Below, in pieces: positions 36,049 through 43,374 of a DNA stretch of 60,222 bases; positions within the stretch are counted from its first letter, which is position 1, and every line of letters starts with the position of its first letter. The notes below the pieces were generated by a model. The model searched no databases. It was not told the origin of the DNA and saw nothing but the letters and a program-made list of their open reading frames with translations. The translations under genes were made by a program, and so were the position numbers. Origin of the DNA: Planctomycetaceae bacterium (GTDB taxonomy: Bacteria > Planctomycetota > Planctomycetia > Planctomycetales > Planctomycetaceae); assembly GCA_002726205.1 (NCBI GenBank), contig PBSL01000045.1:1-60222 (forward strand), written 5' to 3'.

Positions 36049-36483
36049 TCAGCCCCGGGGGGGGCGGTCGATCCGGTTGCTGTGACCGGCGACCGCCCGG
36101 TCGTGGGTCCCTCGCTCGATCCCTGCCGGCGATCGGTTGTCCGGAATCTCGCAGGCCGGGTCTGCAGTCAGCACGTCGTCGGCTGACGGGCCTGTTGGCG
36201 GGATCCGCGGGGCCGGTGACGGGCTTGGCGATTGCCGGCAGCGACCGTGCGAGCAGGGAGCGGCGGGAGCGGGAATGCTGGTTTGGGTGGGATCCGAAGC
36301 TGAACGTCCATCTGGCGTGCCAGGAGTGTTGATCTTGGCGTGGCTGCGATGGAGATAGTCGCCACAACTGGCCCAGGCTGTTGCCGCGGGTCCCAACCCC
36401 AGCCACAGCACGACCGCCAGCACGACCCAGGCAAGTTCCCCCAGTCGAGTACGGTCAGTCGGATCGAGCAGTTGTCGCCACAT
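36049..36483 (-). CDS. Small exported proline-rich planctomycete protein
   Basis: About 144 residues from ATG 36483; GTG 36534 in the same frame is an alternative. A hydrophobic helix lies at ~16-36 (LAWVVLAVVLWLGLG), followed by WASCGDYLHRS and a Pro/Ser-rich segment containing PCSHGRCRQSPSPSPAPRIP. This arrangement (signal, CGDYL, C-x-G-x-C-rich linker) recalls small conserved proteins I have seen in planctomycetes, with unknown function. A strong promoter 80-110 bp upstream of the ATG supports expression. It is separated by 183 bp from the cytochrome gene. Confidence 0.55.
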   Translation of the reverse strand: MWRQLLDPTDRTRLGELAWVVLAVVLWLGLGPAATAWASCGDYLHRSHAKINTPGTPDGRSASDPTQTSIPAPAAPCSHGRCRQSPSPSPAPRIPPTGPSADDVLTADPACEIPDNRSPAGIERGTHDRAVAGHSNRIDRPPRG

Positions 36484-36562
36484 TGCGTGGAATCCGGCAG
36501 GAGAAGTGGAGGGCAACCAGGGTCGATCGCACACGGCGAAACCGGTATCCAGTCCCCATTTA

Positions 36563-36592
36563 AGTATAGCGCCGGGTTTTCACCGTGGTCAA
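36563..36592 (-). promoter_or_regulatory. Sigma-70-type promoter (minus strand)
   Basis: On the minus strand: TTGACC (36592-36587), an 18-bp spacer, and TATACT (36568-36563). The start site would be near 36555, just ahead of the small exported protein gene. Confidence 0.65.
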
Positions 36593-36698
36593 CAAGTGAG
36601 AAAAAAATCGGCAAATCGGGGCTGGGACAAGCCGGAATGACCCCGGAGAACTGCGAGGGTCGTTGAAAAGTCCCCGCGACTCCTCGAACCCCCAATCG

Positions 36699-37556
36699 CT
36701 ATTTCTTCACCAGTTTCACCGGAGACAGTTTTCCATCCGGCGTGATCGCGAAGACCTGCCTGGCCCGCGAGTCAACCACAAGCAGGGTGGTGCCCTGCCA
36801 GTCGAGTCCGACGGGGTTGTCCAGTGGCTTGCCACTAACCCACTTGCTGGCCTTGCCATCGGAGGTGATCTTCCAGATGCAGTCGGCGTAGCCGTCGCTG
36901 ACGTAGGCCGTTCCATCGGCCGCGACGGCGACATCATGGGGATAGATGAACGTGCGTTTCTTGATGACCGGCGTGATCTTGGCATCGGGGCCGATCCGGA
37001 CCAGCTGGTTGCGGGAGCCTCCCGAGACGACCCAGAGCTGACCGGTCTTGTCGAAGGTCATTCCCCGCGGGGCCGGCAGTACGGCAAATTCCTTCGGATC
37101 ACCGCCGGCGGCTGGCACGGTCCAGATCCGCTGCAGTTCGAGATCGCTGACGAAAATCGTCCCCTTGGCATTGACCGCGATTCCCATGGCAATGCCGATC
37201 CCACCCTTGGTCAATGCCGTTGACTTGCCGTCGGCGGTGAAGTGGTAGACCTCGCGGGTCCCCGAATCGCCGGCCAGCAGTCCACCTTTTCCGTCCGAGG
37301 CAATGCAGCGGACCGCGTTGAGCGGCGTCCGGAACTTTTTCTTGGCCGGGAAAAAGACCTCCAGCGAGGAACCCGATGCCTTCCAGAGTCCCGGCAACTT
37401 GCGATCGGCCAGAAACAGTGTCTTGCCGTCAGGGGCCACGGCGACATCCAACGGGTAGACGAGTCCCTGGGCGGACGACGCCGGGACGTGGCCGAAAAAG
37501 AGCAGGGCGACCAGGGTCGCCGGTACGGAGAGGACGGGGCAGGTGACTCGATTCAT
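36699..37556 (-). CDS. Exported NHL/SMP-30-like beta-propeller protein
   Basis: 285 residues with a signal peptide (hydrophobic ~6-25, cleavage near SSAQG). Propeller blades recur as YPLDVAVAPDGKTLFLAD, AMGIAVNAKGTIFVSD, APRGMTFDKTGQLWVV, YPHDVAVAADGTAYVSD and NPVGLDWQGTTLLVVD. This is the NHL repeat pattern of six-bladed propellers. There is no clear metal site of SMP-30 lactonases, so a binding role is as likely as catalysis. ATG 37556 is natural. It follows the 1221-residue PQQ-type protein by 100 bp on the same strand and may share its transcript. Confidence 0.8.
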   Translation of the reverse strand: MNRVTCPVLSVPATLVALLFFGHVPASSAQGLVYPLDVAVAPDGKTLFLADRKLPGLWKASGSSLEVFFPAKKKFRTPLNAVRCIASDGKGGLLAGDSGTREVYHFTADGKSTALTKGGIGIAMGIAVNAKGTIFVSDLELQRIWTVPAAGGDPKEFAVLPAPRGMTFDKTGQLWVVSGGSRNQLVRIGPDAKITPVIKKRTFIYPHDVAVAADGTAYVSDGYADCIWKITSDGKASKWVSGKPLDNPVGLDWQGTTLLVVDSRARQVFAITPDGKLSPVKLVKK

Positions 37557-37656
37557 GATCGGATGACGGTGATTTGCAGAAATTGGTACGGGAGAGATGC
37601 CGGGGCGGCCTCTCGTTGCCGGAAGAGCCCGGTCGGAACCAGCAACGCGTGTGGCG

Positions 37657-40600
37657 TCAGTTCTCGGCCACGATCTCGACTCCGTTGAGAATCGGTGTGC
37701 CGGTTCGGGCCAACAGGCTGATCGTCAACTCGGTGGTTGCCCCCACTCCCTTGAACTCGCGGACCACCGCCTTGCGGCGTCCACCGCTGGTGGCGATCAC
37801 GTCGAATTCCTCGAGAACCGGCTTGCCGCCCAGGCGAACGTCAAAGACCCGCTGGCCCGGTTTCAGGTTGTCGGGTTCACAGAAGTGCAGTCGCACGGTG
37901 TAGGTGCGAGCGGTCTTGGCGGTCTTGTCGAGCCGGATGGCAAGCGTTTCCAGTCCCGAGAGACCCGAGGCGGCGACCCAGTCGTGGTTGGTGGCTTTTA
38001 CCAGTGACGAGTGCTGGCGGAAGGTGCGAGTCTTGCCCTTGACCGTCACCCGGACGTCGGGCGACTTGCCGCCGATGCTGGGGAAGTCGAGCCAGAGGGT
38101 GCCCTGTTTGTCGAGTCGGTCGCCGGGGGCTCCCAGGTTGATGCCCAATCGCTTGACGGTCGATTCGGGAGCCTTCAACGCGCTGTAGCTCCACATCTCG
38201 GCCCGTGGCATGTGGGTGAAGGCCAGCGAGGTGAACAGCGAGTAGCCGCAGACGCAACCGTGGGCGAAGTTGGGTGCGTTCAGCACGCCGTTGGCCGGGA
38301 TCAGGCTGTTGCGGCAACCGGAGCGGAACCCCTGCAGCCTGGCCGTGTTTCCGCTGGCGACGTCGGTGAATCCGGCCGAGGCGGCCCGGAAGGTGACCAG
38401 GTGAGGGCTGGCGATTGCGTAGTTGCAGTGGTGACCGGCCTTGGTGAATTCCCAGGGCACCTTCTTGCCGGTGATCGGATCGATTCGCATCGCCGGCTCG
38501 CCGGTGAGGATGTCATAGGCTTTGCCCGGGCCCCTCTGATCGATCACGCGGTTGCCCGCGACAATCACCCGGTCCCAGTAACTCTCGGGATGGCCCTGGA
38601 ATCCCTTCCCCTCGCTGTATTTTCTCCACAGCTCGCCGCCATCCTTGCCCCGGTAGGCGACCATACCCTTCTTGTTCGACGCCATCAGCACGTCGTGTTC
38701 TCTCGAGTAGTTCATCCAGGTCACGACCAGGTCGGTCGTATACTTCCACTGCGGCCGACCGGTCTTCAGGTCGAAGGCCTTCAGATAACGAACCGGGTCG
38801 GACTTGGGGACCAGTCCCCGGCGTGCCCAGTCCTTGAAGAGGCTGTCGAAAATGCCATCCAGGCAGTACAGCGTCTGGTCACTGACGGCTACGAGCGGAA
38901 TGGTCATTTCGGCCGTATGTTTCCAGACCAGCTTGCCGGAATTCCGGTTCCGGACCTGGATCTCGGCCGGGACGACGCCCCGCTTGCCCAACTTGCGGTG
39001 GATTGTCGCAATCAGCAGGTCACCCTGGACACGGATCCGGCCCCAGGTGTCGGCCGGATTCGCGAGGGAAAATGCCGAGACCTGCTTGCCGGTGGCCGGA
39101 TCGATCCGCAGGACGCGTTGGTTGTGGACAAGGTAGATTCCGTCGCGAATGGCCAGGAAGTGGAACCCGGCCAGGACCTTCTCGAAGTCGTTACCCCGGC
39201 GACCGGCACGGTAGATCTCCTTGTCGACCAGCGGGACCTGCCAGAGGATCCGCCCGGTGTAGACATCGACCGCGGTCAACTTGCCGGGCCCCTGCAGGAT
39301 CATCCGTCCGTCGATCACCGCCATGCTCGGGCCCCAGAAGTGCCGGTTGTAGAACAGGCTGCCGTCGGATGCCGGTCCGCCGAACCAGAGGACACCCAGC
39401 GGGGCACGGACCAGCTGGTCCTGCGACATCAACGAGTTGGTCGGGTCGCCGTATTCGTGCGTCCAGTCGGCGGCACCTGGCAGCGATCCCGGGCGGCGGA
39501 TCACCGCCAGCCCGTCGGTGACCTCGGCCTGGGCCTTGGGAAGCTTCAGCGCAGCGACCTGGCTGGCGAACGACCCGGCGGCTTTTTCGGGGATCGTCAA
39601 CGCCGCGGTCCCCCCGTAGGGTCTCAGGCAGCCAAAGACGAGACGGATCCACTGGGAGTTCTTGACGGGGTCGCCGACCCAGTCAAGCGACTCGCTGGTA
39701 ACAAGGTTGGCGATGTAGGGAGGCAATCCAGCGATCAGCGGATCGGCGGCGAACGCGCTGACCCGGTGACCGTAGAGGCCGGCCCGGTCGAGCCGTCGTC
39801 GCAGGGCCTCGACGCGGGTCGCATCCGGATCGACACAGATCAGTCTCAACTGGCTGTGCCTGGCCAGCGATTCGATCATCCCGCCATCGCCGATTCCCAG
39901 GACCAGTCCGAAACCGGTGCTGGTCCCAGCGGCCTTCAGGATGCGATCGGCCGTCGGCACAAGCGGGGCGGACTGTTTGGCGACCGGTTCAGCCGGTTTG
40001 CCGGAACCCTTCTTGGCGGAGAAGCAGAAGAGCTGCCCCTTGCGGGTTGTGACGAACAGGCGGCTGTCGGCGGCGATCAGCGAACCGGGTGTGTCGGCCA
40101 GGGTGGTCTTCCATTTGACCGAGCCGGTCTTCGCGGTTCCGGTCGGCGGATCGACGGCAAACAGCAGCGATCCCTGGTGGCCGTACAGGCGGTCACCGGC
40201 CCTGATATCGATGACCAGCGGATTTGCAGCCAGGAACTTCTTGTACGCGCCACCCTTGGGGACGTCCTGTACGGTGGCGTTGGCCACTGTCCAGGTCTTG
40301 GGCAGTACGGTCCGGGTACTGGTCTTGCCCCGGCGATCCTTGCTGGTGACGGAGGTCGGGTGCTCGAGATCATAGGAGACGACCTGTCCCCCTTCTCCGA
40401 AGACGGCCGAGGTCGCGGTGACGACGGGCGTTCGACCGCTGCCGGGAACGGTCGTCTTGGTCGAGGTGTCGAAATTGATCGATCCATGAAACAGCCAGCG
40501 GCCCTGGGCGACGACGTGGTAATTCGTCGACGCGGAGGTGCTGTAGGTGTGCGAGAGGAACTGGTTGGTTTTCAGGTCCAGGCAGGCCGCCACCGCGCGA

Positions 40601-41322
40601 CCACAGGGGATGTACAACCGTGACCCGGTCAGGGCCAGGTATCCCTGCGGGGTGAGATCCTTGAGTGTATGGATGGCATGCAGCGCGGTCGGAGCGGAAC
40701 GTTCGGCCGGTGGCCGACCGGTGTGGAGGTCGAGTGTGTACAGGAAAGCGCCCTCGAAGGGCCAGACACCGGCGACAAATCGAACCAGTTTGCCATCGAG
40801 AACAGGTCCGCCACGGACCGGCCAGACCGAGATCAGGCGGTCATTACCCAGGACCTTGCGGTCGGCCGGGGCAGCGCGGAACTTCCACTTCAACCGACCC
40901 GTCGAGGCGTCGAGACTGTAGACGGAACCGTCATCGGCGCCGAACACGACCAGGCCGTCGGCCACGATCGGGGCAAATCGAACCGGTCCGTCGGCAAAGA
41001 ATCGCCACTTCTGCTTGCCGGTTCGCGTGTCGTAAGCGGTGAGACTGTCGTTGCGGGTCGAACCGATGAACAGCGTTCGGCCGACAACGACCGGCTCGGG
41101 AACCAGGTCGAAGCCGATCCGAGGATCCTCGGGCCAGGCCGGCTGCGGAACGGGCAGCTGGCGGCTCCAGGACAGTTGCAGGCCCTCGGGCAGGCTCTCG
41201 GGGCTGGCAGCCGAACGGCCCGGATCGTGTCGCCAGGTCGGCCAGTCGGCCGCCACGAGTGACGACGCGAGCAGGGGCAGCAGGCAGGCGGACAGGAGAG
41301 CGGTTCGCGTGGGCAGTTTCAT
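37657..41322 (-). CDS. Exported PQQ-like propeller protein with inserted methyltransferase-like domain and malectin-like C-terminus
   Basis: 1221 residues with a signal peptide (LLSACLLPLLASSLVAADW). PQQ-type blades (PTWRHDPGRS, GKQKWRFFADG, GRLKWKFRA) span ~25-440. Residues ~455-600 look like a Rossmann methyltransferase: VLGIGDGGMIESLA is like motif I (GxGxGxx), and LICVDPDATRVEALRR like motif II. A second propeller half (GRILWQVPL, GRPQWKYT) follows to ~1080. The last ~130 residues (YTVRLHFCEPD...VFDVRLGGKPVLEEFDV) match malectin-like sugar-binding domains. AAGGAA precedes ATG 41322. An S-adenosylmethionine enzyme outside the cytoplasm is unexpected, so the insert may be a relic. The NHL gene lies downstream. 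Confidence 0.75.
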   Translation of the reverse strand: MKLPTRTALLSACLLPLLASSLVAADWPTWRHDPGRSAASPESLPEGLQLSWSRQLPVPQPAWPEDPRIGFDLVPEPVVVGRTLFIGSTRNDSLTAYDTRTGKQKWRFFADGPVRFAPIVADGLVVFGADDGSVYSLDASTGRLKWKFRAAPADRKVLGNDRLISVWPVRGGPVLDGKLVRFVAGVWPFEGAFLYTLDLHTGRPPAERSAPTALHAIHTLKDLTPQGYLALTGSRLYIPCGRAVAACLDLKTNQFLSHTYSTSASTNYHVVAQGRWLFHGSINFDTSTKTTVPGSGRTPVVTATSAVFGEGGQVVSYDLEHPTSVTSKDRRGKTSTRTVLPKTWTVANATVQDVPKGGAYKKFLAANPLVIDIRAGDRLYGHQGSLLFAVDPPTGTAKTGSVKWKTTLADTPGSLIAADSRLFVTTRKGQLFCFSAKKGSGKPAEPVAKQSAPLVPTADRILKAAGTSTGFGLVLGIGDGGMIESLARHSQLRLICVDPDATRVEALRRRLDRAGLYGHRVSAFAADPLIAGLPPYIANLVTSESLDWVGDPVKNSQWIRLVFGCLRPYGGTAALTIPEKAAGSFASQVAALKLPKAQAEVTDGLAVIRRPGSLPGAADWTHEYGDPTNSLMSQDQLVRAPLGVLWFGGPASDGSLFYNRHFWGPSMAVIDGRMILQGPGKLTAVDVYTGRILWQVPLVDKEIYRAGRRGNDFEKVLAGFHFLAIRDGIYLVHNQRVLRIDPATGKQVSAFSLANPADTWGRIRVQGDLLIATIHRKLGKRGVVPAEIQVRNRNSGKLVWKHTAEMTIPLVAVSDQTLYCLDGIFDSLFKDWARRGLVPKSDPVRYLKAFDLKTGRPQWKYTTDLVVTWMNYSREHDVLMASNKKGMVAYRGKDGGELWRKYSEGKGFQGHPESYWDRVIVAGNRVIDQRGPGKAYDILTGEPAMRIDPITGKKVPWEFTKAGHHCNYAIASPHLVTFRAASAGFTDVASGNTARLQGFRSGCRNSLIPANGVLNAPNFAHGCVCGYSLFTSLAFTHMPRAEMWSYSALKAPESTVKRLGINLGAPGDRLDKQGTLWLDFPSIGGKSPDVRVTVKGKTRTFRQHSSLVKATNHDWVAASGLSGLETLAIRLDKTAKTARTYTVRLHFCEPDNLKPGQRVFDVRLGGKPVLEEFDVIATSGGRRKAVVREFKGVGATTELTISLLARTGTPILNGVEIVAEN

Positions 41323-41494
41323 CGTGTTGTTCCTTGCGAGAACTCGCCGGGTCTTGTCCGGCAGATCAGCAATAAAGCGTCAACCGATTGTCGATTGTCG
41401 GTTGGGCGGGGAAGCCTGTCAAACCGCACGGTCGGATTCGTTTGGTGTGACTTGCCGGAGAACCGGTCGGGTTGGTCACACCGGCAGCAGGCTC

Positions 41495-41524
41495 TGGTCA
41501 CCGCCCGAAGATGTTGCCTATGAT
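41495..41524 (+). promoter_or_regulatory. Sigma-70-like promoter, possibly leaderless
   Basis: TGGTCA (41495-41500), 18-bp spacer, TATGAT (41519-41524). The -10 ends 6 nt before the ATG at 41531, so transcription would begin at or next to the start codon. No SD is visible. Confidence 0.4.
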
Positions 41525-41530
41525 CGGTGC

Positions 41531-42067
41531 ATGGATCGCCCGGCAACTCGCATCGACGACCCGATTACATCACCGACAGGCCGGTGGTTGATGCTGGCGT
41601 GTTTCGTCCCGGTCCTGTCGGTAATCATCGCCGCTTGTGACTCTCAGCGGCCCATCCCGGTGGCCTGGCCCGAGTCAACGACCGGGAAACGGGTCGGTGC
41701 GGTGGCGGTCACCGGGAGCCGTTTCCAGTGGAGCTTTCGATTTCCGGGACAGGATGGCCGGTTCGGGACCAGTGACGACCTGGTCAGTTCCCGCCACCTC
41801 CATCTGCCGCAGGGACAGGTGGTCGATCTGCAACTGACGAGCACCGATTACATCTACACGCTGTCGCTGCCGGGGCTGCAACTCGAGGAGATCGCCGTTC
41901 CGGAACTGGTGCACACGCTGAGGCTGGAGGCACAGCGAAACGGTGTCTACCGGTTGCTGTCGGACCCGATGTGTGCGGTCCGGTTTTCTCACGACGACGA
42001 AATGGGACAGGTGCGTGTCGAGGACCCGGGTGCATTCCAGAACTGGTTGACGACGTTGACGCCATGA
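41531..42067 (+). CDS. COX2-like cupredoxin lipoprotein lacking the CuA site
   Basis: 178 residues. A signal peptide with lipobox IAAC (C36) marks an outer or plasma membrane lipoprotein. The body follows the subunit II pattern of haem-copper oxidases: FQWSFRFPGQDGRFGTSDD, LHLPQGQVVDLQLTSTD and IAVPELVHTLRLEA. The CuA ligands are not preserved: the first His of SxDVIHSF is Y109, and the CxxxCxxxHxxM cluster is replaced by C148-x5-H154-x3-M158, closer to the Cys-His-Met set of mononuclear blue-copper proteins. No oxidase subunit I lies nearby. The next gene overlaps by 4 bp (ATGA). It may be a mononuclear electron carrier or a copper-free structural module. Confidence 0.75.
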   Translation: MDRPATRIDDPITSPTGRWLMLACFVPVLSVIIAACDSQRPIPVAWPESTTGKRVGAVAVTGSRFQWSFRFPGQDGRFGTSDDLVSSRHLHLPQGQVVDLQLTSTDYIYTLSLPGLQLEEIAVPELVHTLRLEAQRNGVYRLLSDPMCAVRFSHDDEMGQVRVEDPGAFQNWLTTLTP

Positions 42068-43266
42068 CCGTGGTTTGGCCTGTTTCGGTCCTGCGACGGG
42101 CCGTGTTGACATGGGGCCTGCTGGCAGCCTGCCTGGCTGGTTGCGGGGGGACGTCGGCCGGTCCGGCTGCGGACGGGGCCTGGCACGTTTATCCGGGCGA
42201 GTCGATCCAGGCGGCGCTGGATCGAGCCGCGGCCAACGCGACCAGCAAACGGGTGGTTGTTCACGCGGGCACCTATCGTCCCAGCCGTCCAGCCCAGGCG
42301 CTGGTCTGGTTGAACCGCCGTCACGACGGGATCACGCTCGAGGCGCTGGGACGGGTCGTTTTGACCGCGGAGAATCCGGAACTGGCCGCTGCCGCTGAGG
42401 AGAGCTTTCCAGCGATCGTCAATCACGTCGTCTATTTCGGTGACGGAATCAGTGCCCGCACCGTCCTGCGGGGATTCACGATCACCGGCGCCAATCGTTT
42501 TCAGACACGCTCGGATGATCCCGGACCGATCGAGCCCAACCGGCCCCGGTTGGGAAAGCAGAACTTGCTGTTCTTTTATTGCGATGGGGGTGGGATCAAG
42601 GTCTTCGGCCGAAGCTATCCGCGGATCGAACGGGTCGTCGTTACCGGAAATGTGGCCAGTCCCTGCGGGGCGGGTCTTTCGATCCAGCACCTGGGATTTC
42701 AACAGGATGCGGTGCGGATTCGGGATTCGATTTTTCGCGAGAACCGCTGCCAGGTGACCGGGTCGGCGATCGATGTCTTGCCAGGGAGTCGTGCCGAGAT
42801 CACCAACTGCCTGTTCGTTGGTAACGTGGCCAACACCGGCGAGGACACCGTCAGTCCGCCGGGCAAGTTGTACAACGCCGAACACGGGTCCGGGGCGTTG
42901 ACGGTTTTCCCCGGGTCGCGGGTCCAGATGACCCGCTGTACCCTGACGGGCAACTGGAACGGGATCGACGACAAGGGGCAGGGCAACTCCTACACCGACT
43001 CGATCTTCTGGCACAACACGCTTGGCGGGGGGAAGGCCCCGCAGGGACGCTACGAGTTGGATATTCTTGACGCGAAAAACGTTGCCGGCTGCCTGTTCGG
43101 CGGCGCGACGGTCGACTTGCGGGGGACCATCGACGCCGGTTCAAACAGGCTGGACGCGCCGGACCCGCAGTTCGACGAGAAGTTTCATCCTCGCTGTCCA
43201 GACTACTCCGACGTCGGGTATCGGGCGGCCGAGAATCTGGTGCCCACACGGTCCAAGCAACGTTGA
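42064..43266 (+). CDS. Right-handed beta-helix lipoprotein
   Basis: 400 residues. A lipoprotein signal (lipobox LAGC, C27) is followed by parallel beta-helix repeats rich in Asn and Gly (ARTVLRGFTITGANRF, RIERVVVTGNVAS, AEITNCLFVGNVA, RVQMTRCTLTGNW). The first strand (YPGESIQAALDRAAANATSKRVVVHAGTY) is typical of pectate-lyase-fold proteins. No catalytic residues of polysaccharide lyases can be placed with confidence, so binding or a degrading role is open. Its start overlaps the COX2-like stop (ATGA), so both are probably made from one mRNA. Confidence 0.78.
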   Translation: MTVVWPVSVLRRAVLTWGLLAACLAGCGGTSAGPAADGAWHVYPGESIQAALDRAAANATSKRVVVHAGTYRPSRPAQALVWLNRRHDGITLEALGRVVLTAENPELAAAAEESFPAIVNHVVYFGDGISARTVLRGFTITGANRFQTRSDDPGPIEPNRPRLGKQNLLFFYCDGGGIKVFGRSYPRIERVVVTGNVASPCGAGLSIQHLGFQQDAVRIRDSIFRENRCQVTGSAIDVLPGSRAEITNCLFVGNVANTGEDTVSPPGKLYNAEHGSGALTVFPGSRVQMTRCTLTGNWNGIDDKGQGNSYTDSIFWHNTLGGGKAPQGRYELDILDAKNVAGCLFGGATVDLRGTIDAGSNRLDAPDPQFDEKFHPRCPDYSDVGYRAAENLVPTRSKQR

Positions 43267-43374
43267 CAGCGTTCCGGTCAGCGGTTCAAGTCGGTGGTTG
43301 GAACGGTAGTGACGACAGGATCCACCCTGTCGCAACGAAACGGCGACGTCTCCCGGCGCACGAGAAGACGATTC

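Noticed and set aside
38011-40623. Long open frame (870 codons) on the plus strand inside the PQQ-propeller gene
   Set aside because: Same antisense effect; the minus-strand gene has a signal peptide and clear repeats.
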